Source: JAXLVB01 sp046329195 | Lineage (GTDB): Bacteria; Bacteroidota; Bacteroidia; Cytophagales; Spirosomataceae | Length of the DNA: 64,000 bases | Direction of reading: 5' to 3' | Assembly (NCBI GenBank): GCA_046329195.1 | Contig: JAXLVB010000001.1 | Span: 124,001 to 188,000 of the forward strand | Shown here: one piece after another, positions 25,680-33,042 of the stretch | Layout: each line of letters starts with the position of its first letter | Position numbering within the stretch: the stretch's first letter is position 1 | Made by a program: the position numbers and the translations under genes | The notes under the pieces: model-generated | Database searches by the model: none | What the model was told of the DNA's origin: nothing | What the model saw: the letters and a program-made list of their open reading frames with translations, nothing else

Positions 25680-26951
25680 ATGCTACAACTTAATTTTATC
25701 CGTGAAAACAAAGCTGCTACTATTGAAGGGCTTAAACGGAAATATTTCCCCAATGCCGACGATGCGGTCGAAAAAGTGCTTGCACTTGACCAGCAACGTC
25801 GTGAAAAACAACAGGAGCTTGACACTACGCTGGCTCAATCAAACGCCCTGGCCAAGCAGATTGGGGGCTTGATGAAAGAAGGTAAAAAAGCAGAGGCCGA
25901 AGCTGCCAAGGCTGAAACCGCAACGCTCAAGACACTCTCAAAGTCATTGGAAGATGAACTAAAGAACATCGAAGTAGCGCTACAGGACCTGCTGTTGCAA
26001 TTACCCAATTTGCCCCATAGCAGTGTACCCGAAGGACGTACGCCCGAAGAAAACCTCACGGTCTTTCAGCAAGGTGAATTGCCTACTCTACCCGAAAGCT
26101 CGTTGCCCCACTGGGATTTGATTAAGCAGCTCGATATTATTGATTTTGAGTTGGGTAACAAAATCTCAGGGGCAGGGTTTCCTGTTTACAAGGGCAAAGG
26201 AGCTCGTATCCAGCGAGCCTTGATAAATTTCTTTCTGGACGAAGCACTTGCCGCTGGCTATTTTGAGATTCAACCACCGATAGTGGTCAATGCCGATTCT
26301 GGTTTTGGAACAGGTCAATTGCCTGATAAAGAGGGTCAAATGTACCATGTGACAGCCGACGAGTTATACTTGATTCCGACGGCAGAGGTACCCATCACCA
26401 ACTTATATCGGGACGTGATTTTGCAGGAATCAGAACTGCCTGTCAAAAATGTAGGCTACACGCCGTGTTTTCGGCGAGAAGCGGGCAGCTGGGGCGCACA
26501 CGTGCGTGGTTTGAATCGCTTGCATCAGTTTGATAAAATCGAAATTGTGCAGATTCGTAAACCCGAAGAATCGTATCAAGCCCTTGACGAGATGGTTGAA
26601 CACGTGAAGGGTCTGTTGCAGAAACTGGAACTGCCTTATCGGATTTTGCGCCTTTGCGGAGGCGATATGAGCTTTACGTCGGCCTTGACGTACGACTTTG
26701 AGGTGTATTCGGGTGCACAAAAGCGCTGGTTGGAATGTAGTTCAGTTTCTAACTTTGAAACCTACCAAGCCAATCGCCTAAAGCTTCGCTATAAAGCCGA
26801 TGGAAAAAACCAGCTACTGCATACGCTTAATGGCTCGGCTCTGGCCTTACCACGGATTTTGGCTGCGTTGTTAGAAAATAACCAAACCCCCGACGGACAC
26901 ATTCGGATTCCTTCGGTGTTGGTTCCTTACTGTGGGTTTGAGCAGATTTAA
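25680..26951 (+). CDS. serS: Seryl-tRNA synthetase
   Basis: 423 residues, standard length. The N-terminal about 100 residues form the long antiparallel coiled coil that holds tRNA-Ser (rich in Ala, Lys, Glu; QQLDTTLAQSNALAKQIGG). The class II catalytic domain follows with motif 2 CFRREAGSWG, the serine/ATP pocket LIPTAEVPITN and motif 3 near NGSALALPRILAALLE. Single-copy essential gene, here downstream of a toxin-antitoxin pair. Closed by a strong terminator. Confidence 0.98.
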   Translation: MLQLNFIRENKAATIEGLKRKYFPNADDAVEKVLALDQQRREKQQELDTTLAQSNALAKQIGGLMKEGKKAEAEAAKAETATLKTLSKSLEDELKNIEVALQDLLLQLPNLPHSSVPEGRTPEENLTVFQQGELPTLPESSLPHWDLIKQLDIIDFELGNKISGAGFPVYKGKGARIQRALINFFLDEALAAGYFEIQPPIVVNADSGFGTGQLPDKEGQMYHVTADELYLIPTAEVPITNLYRDVILQESELPVKNVGYTPCFRREAGSWGAHVRGLNRLHQFDKIEIVQIRKPEESYQALDEMVEHVKGLLQKLELPYRILRLCGGDMSFTSALTYDFEVYSGAQKRWLECSSVSNFETYQANRLKLRYKADGKNQLLHTLNGSALALPRILAALLENNQTPDGHIRIPSVLVPYCGFEQI

Positions 26952-26964
26952 GACGCTCTGCATA

Positions 26965-27007
26965 AAAAAGAAGAAGACCTGCCCGTGGGGCAGGTCTTCT
27001 TCTTTTT
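26965..27007. terminator. Strong bidirectional terminator between serS and the S24 regulator
   Basis: A perfect 20-bp stem (26965-26984 and 26988-27007) with a 3-nt loop, A-run on the left and T-run on the right, serving both convergent genes. Confidence 0.95.
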
Positions 27008-27038
27008 ATAAATCCACAAAATCTACAATCGTACATTA

Positions 27039-27737
27039 CTATCCATTCTGCGGAAATTCTTGAGAGAAATACCCAACGAATTTCCAAATCTCTTTAATTT
27101 CTTCAATGGGCTGTATGATAGGCCGATAACGCTCATTGGTAGAAGTCAGTAAGAGGCTCTTACGTTCTTTTAGGTAGTTAAACACCTTCTTCAACAACAA
27201 GCCTTCGTTTTGCGTAACAATCAGACAAATCGTGCCGTCTTTGACGTTGCGCCAGTCTTCTACAAACTCACAAAGCACGATAGAACCTTCACGTAAAGGT
27301 AACATGGAGTCACCTTGGATTTCGTGAGAGCGATAGGTGCGGTCTCTGGGTAAAAAAGGGAGATGATAGGTTTGTAAATTACTAATAAACTCAAGATCGC
27401 CATAGCCTTTGGCATAGCCAGCCGCAGCCTTGATCGGAATGTGGACGATGCGCTCCTCGTTTTCGTCGTTTACGGCCGTTACCAATACTTGCAATGAGTG
27501 CGAAGACAGCTGAAACGGCTCTTTTGCTAAATCACAGGTCAATAAAGCATCCATCGAAACACCGAAATAATCAGCTATTCTAACCAAATCGTCGTATCGT
27601 GGCTCGGCTCTACCTACCTCATAAGTACTCCACGTGGACTTTTTGATTCCCAACTCTTCAGCCAATTTCTCCTGAGACATTTTGGTTGGCAATTGACTGC
27701 GCAAAAAAGTTAGATTTTGACTAAAAAAAGTAGCCAT
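27039..27737 (-). CDS. XRE-type regulator with S24 (LexA-like) peptidase domain
   Basis: 232 residues. The N-terminal helix-turn-helix (about 8-66) has MSQEKLAEELGIKKSTWS, followed by a GRAEP helix. The C-terminal S24 domain has GDSMLPLREGSIVLCEF with the nucleophile Ser and LLLKKVFN with the general-base Lys. A possible self-cleavage Ala-Gly sits in KAAAGYAKG. All elements for RecA-stimulated autoproteolysis are thus present, though activity is unproven. SRAP, a DNA-damage protein, lies 443 bp upstream on the same strand, suggesting an SOS-like theme. Confidence 0.9.
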   Translation of the reverse strand: MATFFSQNLTFLRSQLPTKMSQEKLAEELGIKKSTWSTYEVGRAEPRYDDLVRIADYFGVSMDALLTCDLAKEPFQLSSHSLQVLVTAVNDENEERIVHIPIKAAAGYAKGYGDLEFISNLQTYHLPFLPRDRTYRSHEIQGDSMLPLREGSIVLCEFVEDWRNVKDGTICLIVTQNEGLLLKKVFNYLKERKSLLLTSTNERYRPIIQPIEEIKEIWKFVGYFSQEFPQNG

Positions 27738-27797
27738 AACAATTACTTATTTGAATTTATTTTACTAAATTTCGTCGTTAATTCTATTTTTCACATT

Positions 27798-27839
27798 CAA
27801 AGGTAATAACATTCATCTAAAAAAGATAGTCATCTAAAA
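27798..27839 (-). promoter_or_regulatory. Promoter -7 element and candidate operator repeats of the S24 regulator
   Basis: TACCTTTG on the minus strand (27805-27798) is an exact -7 match, giving a leader of about 54 nt. Just upstream TCATCTAAAA occurs twice (27813-27822 and 27830-27839, 17-nt period), a possible autoregulatory operator. Confidence 0.45.
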
Positions 27840-28180
27840 GAATTCGTAAAAATAGGCCTGATTTAGACAAGTTTCTTGTTTTCATCGGCTTTCTGCGTTA
27901 ACCGCAACAAATTCGACTGACTACGTTTATCCACCCGAAACTCCTCTATCAAACCAATGAAATGGTCTATACCTTACTATCTGCCTGTGCCCGAACATCT
28001 TTGGGTGCCCGTGTTTGCTTGTGTCGGATTTGGCTGCTTCCGCTTAGGCATTGCAGGTCTTCGATTCGCTCTAACAACTTGGTATGCCTTTCGGTCAAAC
28101 GTTTCATAACGACTAGTATTTTAGAAATACCCATTGATTTACAGCTACTTAAAGACGTGTTTTTCTGATGCTACTAATGG
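27840..28180. other. Gap between the S24 regulator and SRAP genes, possible small or decayed gene
   Basis: No confident gene. On the minus strand an ATG at 28107 opens 46 helical, basic codons ending at 27967, and a second open stretch in another frame continues about 32 codons downstream with a helical pattern (FIGLIEEFRVDKRS). Together they could be a frameshifted remnant. A 50-codon plus-strand frame (27957-28109) is antisense to it. None matches a family I know. Confidence 0.25.
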
Positions 28181-28849
28181 TTAGAACAAACCTAGCTGCA
28201 TTGGCTTAGGGTCAGCCATTTCGGCTTTCATCAGGTGCTCGTCAAAGGGTATCATCAGCGACTGCACGTGTGCTTTGGGTAAGGATACGTTTAGCCACTC
28301 CCATTCTGTCTCTCTTGACAAAATCAAAGGCATTCGTTTCTTAACATTGTGGATTTCGGCCATAAGGGGATTGGCCTCAGTAGTGAGGATTGAAAAGGTG
28401 TGGCGAGGACGCTGCAAAACAGGGTCTTGCCACACTGACCAAATACCACCTAAGGCAAAAGGTTCACCATCTTGCAAGTGAATGAAGTACTTCATCTTTT
28501 GTTTACCAACGTGTTGCCATTCAAAAAAGCCATCTACCAATACCAAACAGCGCTGAGTCAAGATAGCGTCTCGAAACGAGGGTTTCTCGAAAACAGTCTC
28601 TGTTTTGGCGTTTAAGGTCTGATTCACAAGCGTTTTGGCTTGCTCGGCACTTGCCCAAGCAGGAATGAGGCCCCATTCTAGATATTGAATCTGGTCAGTG
28701 GCTTGGGAGGTAATGAGAGGTAAACGTGGATGGTCAAAACCTGAAAGCTGTCCTTTGGGAGCTACCTCTTCTGGTTCGGAGGCATAACTAACCCCGAAGC
28801 GTTTTTTTAATTTTGCTTGCGACGACGAAGAAAAAGTGGAATAACACAT
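28181..28849 (-). CDS. SRAP/HMCES (YedK-like) abasic-site protein
   Basis: 222 residues from ATG 28849. This start is required because the catalytic Cys must be residue 2 (M-C-Y-S), as in the family; an earlier in-frame start would bury it. It forms a thiazolidine crosslink with abasic sites in single-stranded DNA. Other active-site elements are Asn in NAKTET, Glu in DGFFEWQ and His in EIHNVKKRMP. The S24 regulator gene lies downstream, so damage-related regulation is plausible. No membrane segment or signal. Confidence 0.94.
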   Translation of the reverse strand: MCYSTFSSSSQAKLKKRFGVSYASEPEEVAPKGQLSGFDHPRLPLITSQATDQIQYLEWGLIPAWASAEQAKTLVNQTLNAKTETVFEKPSFRDAILTQRCLVLVDGFFEWQHVGKQKMKYFIHLQDGEPFALGGIWSVWQDPVLQRPRHTFSILTTEANPLMAEIHNVKKRMPLILSRETEWEWLNVSLPKAHVQSLMIPFDEHLMKAEMADPKPMQLGLF

Positions 28850-29071
28850 AACAATCTTGGTTGAGAAACGCAATCAATGGGGTATTATTTGTTTTACAAG
28901 TTCTTTGTTAGAGACAATAAAAATACGACTAACAGCATCTATGACAGTGGATACAGCCCTATGCTCAACGGATAAGAGGCATTCGTATAGCTATTTTAGG
29001 TAAAAAAACGCAATGTTGGAAACTGAACATGTACTTTTTACCGAACTTCCCCTACACTCATTCATTCTACC

Positions 29072-29968
29072 ATGAGGATGTTTCTGGAAATGAGTACCTT
29101 TATACTACTAACCATACCCTTATTCGCTCAAGCAAAAATGAAAATCTCCGAAAACCTGACACCAGCCCAATCTCGCTTGCTGGAACAAACTGACGCTAAC
29201 GCTTGGGCGTGGATGTATCAACAATTTCCGGCTGATTATCAACAACAGCTGGGGTTTGGAATCGAAAATGTAGGCAATATCCACCTACTGTACTGTCAAA
29301 AAATCCCCTTTCGGCACTTTAATACACCGCAAAATCTGGGCATTGCCGAAGCCATGACAAGCCAGCAGCTGGACGAAGTCTTGGCAGTGTTTGACAAACT
29401 GGGCATTCGGAACTTCTACATTCATACTACCCCGTTTTGTGAGCCTGCTGATTTTCTTCAGCAACTCACCGACAAAGGAATGCGTTATCTGAGCCATTGG
29501 GAACGAATCTGGCGAGACGATAAACCCCTTGCCGCACACACTACCCCGCCCGAAAATTGTACGGTAGAAGAAGTAACGACTCAAACAGCGCAAGAATGGG
29601 CCGATTTTGTTGATGCCACTTATCGGATGACTACCAAACCCTGGCTGCTCAATCTGATAGACAAGGAGGGTTTTCATGCCTATGTGTTCCGGCGCAATGG
29701 TAAGATAGTGGTGACTCGTACCATGATTATTCGTAACCAATACGCTTGGTCGGGTATGGATGCGCCTGTACCTGGCGTAATGGCACCAACTTTTGAAGAA
29801 GATTTCTTCGTGGCTCAACAAATGGTACAAGACGGCCTGAGTTGGGGAGTAAAACTCTTCTCGACCGACATCGAAAAGCCCTACCCAAGCCGTGATACAC
29901 CTGCGTATCAATACTGGGGAAAACTAGGCTTTGAAATAGCGTATCTACGAGACAATTATGGATTTTGA
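29072..29968 (+). CDS. GNAT-like acetyltransferase-fold protein
   Basis: 298 residues from the first ATG. The C-terminus YQYWGKLGFEIAYLRDNYGF (in parts) and LSWGVKLFSTDI match the last elements of GNAT acetyltransferases, with two weak halves like the tandem GNAT proteins. The 22 residues before M23 (ATG at 29138) are hydrophobic and end in LFAQA, like a signal peptide. Either the protein is exported, odd for a GNAT, or translation starts at 29138 and the prefix is chance. Substrate unknown. Confidence 0.7.
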   Translation: MRMFLEMSTFILLTIPLFAQAKMKISENLTPAQSRLLEQTDANAWAWMYQQFPADYQQQLGFGIENVGNIHLLYCQKIPFRHFNTPQNLGIAEAMTSQQLDEVLAVFDKLGIRNFYIHTTPFCEPADFLQQLTDKGMRYLSHWERIWRDDKPLAAHTTPPENCTVEEVTTQTAQEWADFVDATYRMTTKPWLLNLIDKEGFHAYVFRRNGKIVVTRTMIIRNQYAWSGMDAPVPGVMAPTFEEDFFVAQQMVQDGLSWGVKLFSTDIEKPYPSRDTPAYQYWGKLGFEIAYLRDNYGF

Positions 29969-29989
29969 TACCATCTGATAGTCAATGAA

Positions 29990-30829
29990 TTACGTCTCGG
30001 CTACTCCAAAGACTCGCTCAGGAGCTTTGCCCTCGGCCATCAAGAAGGCATTGGGGCTAAGGCTGGTAAAATCCTTAAAATCACGCACCAGATGCTGGTA
30101 GTCGTAGTAGCCGAGCTCTAAGGCAATGGTCAGCCAATCTTTGTGAGGATGAGCGTTTTTGAGCTTCATGGCCTGCTCAAAGCGGGCAATGCGGGTGTAG
30201 AGTTTGGGGCTGGTGCCTTCTCGCTCTATAAATTGCCGATAAAACTGACGCTGACTCAAGCAAGCTTGGTCGGCAAGCCAGTCGAGCGATATTACCGAAG
30301 GATTTTGTAACATCACCCGGCTAATGCGGTCAATGGGTAAGACCTGTTTTTTGACCCGACGAACCAAGTAAAACAGAAAATCCTCCACAATCGGAATCAT
30401 TTCGGTGTAGTGGTTAGTATAGCTGAGGCGTTCGTTGACAAGTCTGATTTCGCTCGAAAACACAGCTTCAGCATCTATGAAGCTATTAAACAACTCTTGC
30501 GCCGGAATCCCAGTGAGCCGGTGCAAGGCTCCCGGTTGAAACTGCACCTGAAACACCATGAAGTCTCTGCCTACGTGGCGGTTAGTCACGATGGCGTGTT
30601 GCCCATAAAGCCTTGAGCGAGGACTGGCTATGAGCTTCCCATCGAAGCCATATTCGATTTGCTCAGGGTCTTTAGGGAAAAATGAGAGGCAGTTTTCGGC
30701 CCGAGGCCAATAGGCTTTTACAGGAAGTTGCGTCATGGAGGCCGGAAACTCACACGCCACAATCTGCAAAAGCCTCACGTATTCACGCAAGGCTGGCGAG
30801 GGCAAGCGATAGTCGTAAGTGGCTACCAT
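29990..30829 (-). CDS. AraC-family regulator with N-terminal DUF6597-like sensor
   Basis: 279 residues. The N-terminal domain has YWPRAENCLSFF and FQVQFQPGALHRLTGIPAQEL (short parts quoted), typical of the DUF6597/AraC group. The C-terminal double helix-turn-helix includes ISLDWLADQACLSQRQFYRQF and LTIALELGYYDYQHLVRDFK, ending SLSPNAFL. It is 11 bp downstream of the cupin gene and probably co-expressed with it; it may regulate that operon. Confidence 0.9.
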   Translation of the reverse strand: MVATYDYRLPSPALREYVRLLQIVACEFPASMTQLPVKAYWPRAENCLSFFPKDPEQIEYGFDGKLIASPRSRLYGQHAIVTNRHVGRDFMVFQVQFQPGALHRLTGIPAQELFNSFIDAEAVFSSEIRLVNERLSYTNHYTEMIPIVEDFLFYLVRRVKKQVLPIDRISRVMLQNPSVISLDWLADQACLSQRQFYRQFIEREGTSPKLYTRIARFEQAMKLKNAHPHKDWLTIALELGYYDYQHLVRDFKDFTSLSPNAFLMAEGKAPERVFGVAET

Positions 30830-30840
30830 ATCCGATGACG

Positions 30841-31389
30841 TTAGTTGAGTTTGAGTGGTGGGCCTAATACGGTCATTCCGTGTTCTTTGTGGATTTTTTG
30901 TACTAATTCTTCTGAAGGTGGCCCTTGTAATTCGCTCATTTTCAGAAAGAACTCCTCCATTTTGCCAGCGGGTTGTACATAGTAAATCAGCTTGCTTTTT
31001 TCGGAAGTCTGAATCCAGCTATGAGGTACTTGACGAGGGGCAAATACCGTGTCGCCGGCTTTGGCCACCATTTTTTCGTCACCAACTTGAAACAAGAACT
31101 CACCCTCTATCACAGAGAATATTTCGTCTTGGTCGTGATGCACATGCAGCGACGGGCCAATTTTATCGAGGCCAATATACTCAAAAACAGCCAATTGACC
31201 ATTGGTGTCTTTGCCCGAAATTTTGATGTCGTTGGGATGTACTCCCCGATACGGCGTGTGTTTGCCAAAACGAGCTTCGTCCTTCTTGACAATAAAGGGT
31301 TTATCTACACCCATAGGGACTAAAGCTGCCGAAGCAGAAGGGATAGCCAATAGCGTTGGAGCCGAAGCTAAGAAAGTTCTACGTTCCAT
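30841..31389 (-). CDS. Exported cupin-domain protein
   Basis: 182 residues from ATG 31389; an earlier in-frame start lacks a sensible signal. The N-terminus ERRTFLASAPTLLAIPSASA is a Tat-like signal. A single cupin follows with LHVHHDQDEIFSVIEGEF (metal-binding H-x-H...E) and PRQVPHSWIQ (last His). It probably binds a metal and a small molecule in the periplasm. Upstream gene of the pair with the AraC regulator. Confidence 0.88.
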   Translation of the reverse strand: MERRTFLASAPTLLAIPSASAALVPMGVDKPFIVKKDEARFGKHTPYRGVHPNDIKISGKDTNGQLAVFEYIGLDKIGPSLHVHHDQDEIFSVIEGEFLFQVGDEKMVAKAGDTVFAPRQVPHSWIQTSEKSKLIYYVQPAGKMEEFFLKMSELQGPPSEELVQKIHKEHGMTVLGPPLKLN

Positions 31390-31467
31390 GATAATCAATG
31401 AGGTTGATGTTTGTACAGCAAAGTTCATTGATGTGTCAGAACACTTAGTGGGAAAAAATGGACATCT

Positions 31468-31968
31468 TCAATACTGAGATACTTTTACTTCGGTATTGCC
31501 GCCTTCTTTGATAACCAGCTCAAAGAAATAGCCATACTCGTCATCGTTGATTTGAGGGATAGGGCGCTTGCCCCCCAAGGCTTCGATGGTCTCTAATACG
31601 GTGTTAGAATGCCCTACAATCAGTACAGTTTTCCCTTTATTTTGAGCTAAAAAGGGCACAACCCAATCTTGTAGATTTTTAGGGTTATAGAGCTGTATCG
31701 TTAGTTGTTGTTGGTTAGCTGCAGGAGTTGCCGTTAGTTTAGTGCGCTGATAATCAGTAGAGTAAATAGCCGAAAGTTTTGCTTGCTTTAGTTTTTTAGC
31801 TAATGATTCTGCTCGTTGTAGCCCCTGTTCGATGAGAGTAGGGTCTTTGGCCGTGGGGTCAGTGGTTACTTTTTCGGCATGACGCACTAAGTAAATAACA
31901 GTTGGCGTTTCGTGGGTTTGAGCCAAGGTGTGTAGCGCTAACAAGAAGCAGCAGACAATTTTGTACAT
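31468..31968 (-). CDS. Exported histidine-phosphatase-family protein
   Basis: 166 residues with a signal peptide (MYKIVCCFLLALHTLAQ). The branch-1 signature YLVRHAEK near residue 27 holds the phospho-accepting His; the second His is in IVGHSNTVLE. STDYQRTKLTA carries the usual Arg. Similar to SixA/phosphoglycerate mutase-like proteins of Bacteroidota, which hydrolyse a phosphoester in the periplasm; substrate unknown. Confidence 0.9.
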   Translation of the reverse strand: MYKIVCCFLLALHTLAQTHETPTVIYLVRHAEKVTTDPTAKDPTLIEQGLQRAESLAKKLKQAKLSAIYSTDYQRTKLTATPAANQQQLTIQLYNPKNLQDWVVPFLAQNKGKTVLIVGHSNTVLETIEALGGKRPIPQINDDEYGYFFELVIKEGGNTEVKVSQY

Positions 31969-32322
31969 TGGTTTTTGTGTTTGAAGATAGCAGTTGTGAG
32001 GAGCACTGCCCTCAACGGGGGTTGCTTAGAGCGTTGAAGATACACATAAAACCTAACTTTGGGTACAAAATACTAGAAACGACATTTAATAGACGTACCA
32101 GTTCTGCTCTTATAACGAAGTAAACTGGTACGTCTTTGTTTGCAACAAGCACTACAAATGCGATTTAAAGCTATAACCAGTACTAGTCAATTGTGACAAT
32201 AAATATGACTTTGCGGCAAATAGGCTTCGACATGTGATATTAGTTATATGTTGTACTGAAGCTAGAAAAAAGAACAAGCACTCCAAGTACATTTCAACAA
32301 CAATCTACTCATAATCATCGAT
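31969..32322. other. Intergenic region with a 13-bp inverted repeat
   Basis: A perfect inverted repeat AGACGTACCAGTT (32091-32103) and AACTGGTACGTCT (32123-32135) encloses 19 nt and is followed on plus by TTGTTT. It may be a terminator for a plus-strand transcript or a protein-binding site. No gene is evident in the rest. Confidence 0.55.
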
Positions 32323-32916
32323 TTATAAAATCTTCAAGGATTGAACCCGTTGCCAAGCAGCAAGGCCGAGGGCAATCCACGGAAGCCCCCAAAAGCCGAT
32401 CACAGCGGCGGGTCGGTTGCCTGTGATAATCAGCAGTGGAAACATGAATAAAAAGGGAAAACAACCTACCACCAGCGGCATATACCGTTGCCAACCTGTC
32501 CATATCTTCGTTTTGATACTGGCGATACCAATCAGTATCATACCTAGGCCACTGAAAAGCGCTCCCAATGGAGCAAAAGGCAGTGGCATCCACTGACCCA
32601 ATACATAAAAAACCGCTCCAGCGATGGATACCCCAAATGCCTTTTTCCACTTGCCTGAGCCTGTAGGTTCACCTGTTTTCCAAAGAGAGACTACCCCTAT
32701 GAGCATCGAAACCGTACCTATTAACCCTGCCCAACCTTGTAAATTGGGTGGAATTACGTGCTCTAATACTACCAAAAAGGGAAGGATAACCTTGGCACTA
32801 CCGGACTCGTCAACGGCTCCTAAAAACCAGAACGGAAAACCAAACGTCAAATAGCATAATCCAGTGATAATAAAGCAAGTACTGGCTCTTTGTAGGTGCG
32901 AAATTTGTTCGTTCAT
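32323..32916 (-). CDS. Integral membrane protein of unknown function
   Basis: 197 residues from ATG 32916. This start is supported by a -7 element TAGGTTTG on the minus strand at 32941-32934, which excludes the earlier in-frame start at 33036. About six hydrophobic helices, with soluble loops containing KTGEPTGSGKWKK and KTKIWTGWQRY. No catalytic motif seen and no family recognised. Expressed alone. Confidence 0.75.
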   Translation of the reverse strand: MNEQISHLQRASTCFIITGLCYLTFGFPFWFLGAVDESGSAKVILPFLVVLEHVIPPNLQGWAGLIGTVSMLIGVVSLWKTGEPTGSGKWKKAFGVSIAGAVFYVLGQWMPLPFAPLGALFSGLGMILIGIASIKTKIWTGWQRYMPLVVGCFPFLFMFPLLIITGNRPAAVIGFWGLPWIALGLAAWQRVQSLKIL

Positions 32917-32933
32917 AGCAAGTTGTTTTTTTG

Positions 32934-32941
32934 CAAACCTA
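32934..32941 (-). promoter_or_regulatory. Promoter -7 element deciding the membrane protein start
   Basis: TAGGTTTG on the minus strand. It puts the transcript start near 32927, about 10 nt before ATG 32916; no clear -33 element. Confidence 0.45.
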
Positions 32942-32967
32942 CGGTTGACCAAACTCAAAAGCATAGT

Positions 32968-33018
32968 AAAAAAACGACAATCTGAAGGCTGTGTGAGGAG
33001 AGCCTTCAGATTGTCGTT
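32968..33018 (-). terminator. Terminator of the PQQ dehydrogenase gene
   Basis: A perfect 18-bp stem (33018-33001 and 32990-32973) with a 10-nt loop, followed on the minus strand by a run of seven Ts. Confidence 0.93.
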
Positions 33019-33042
33019 AGTACTGTTGATACACAAACGGCG

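Noticed and set aside
27957..28109. 50-codon plus-strand frame between the S24 regulator and SRAP
   Set aside because: Antisense to an equally plausible minus frame, with no promoter or known family.
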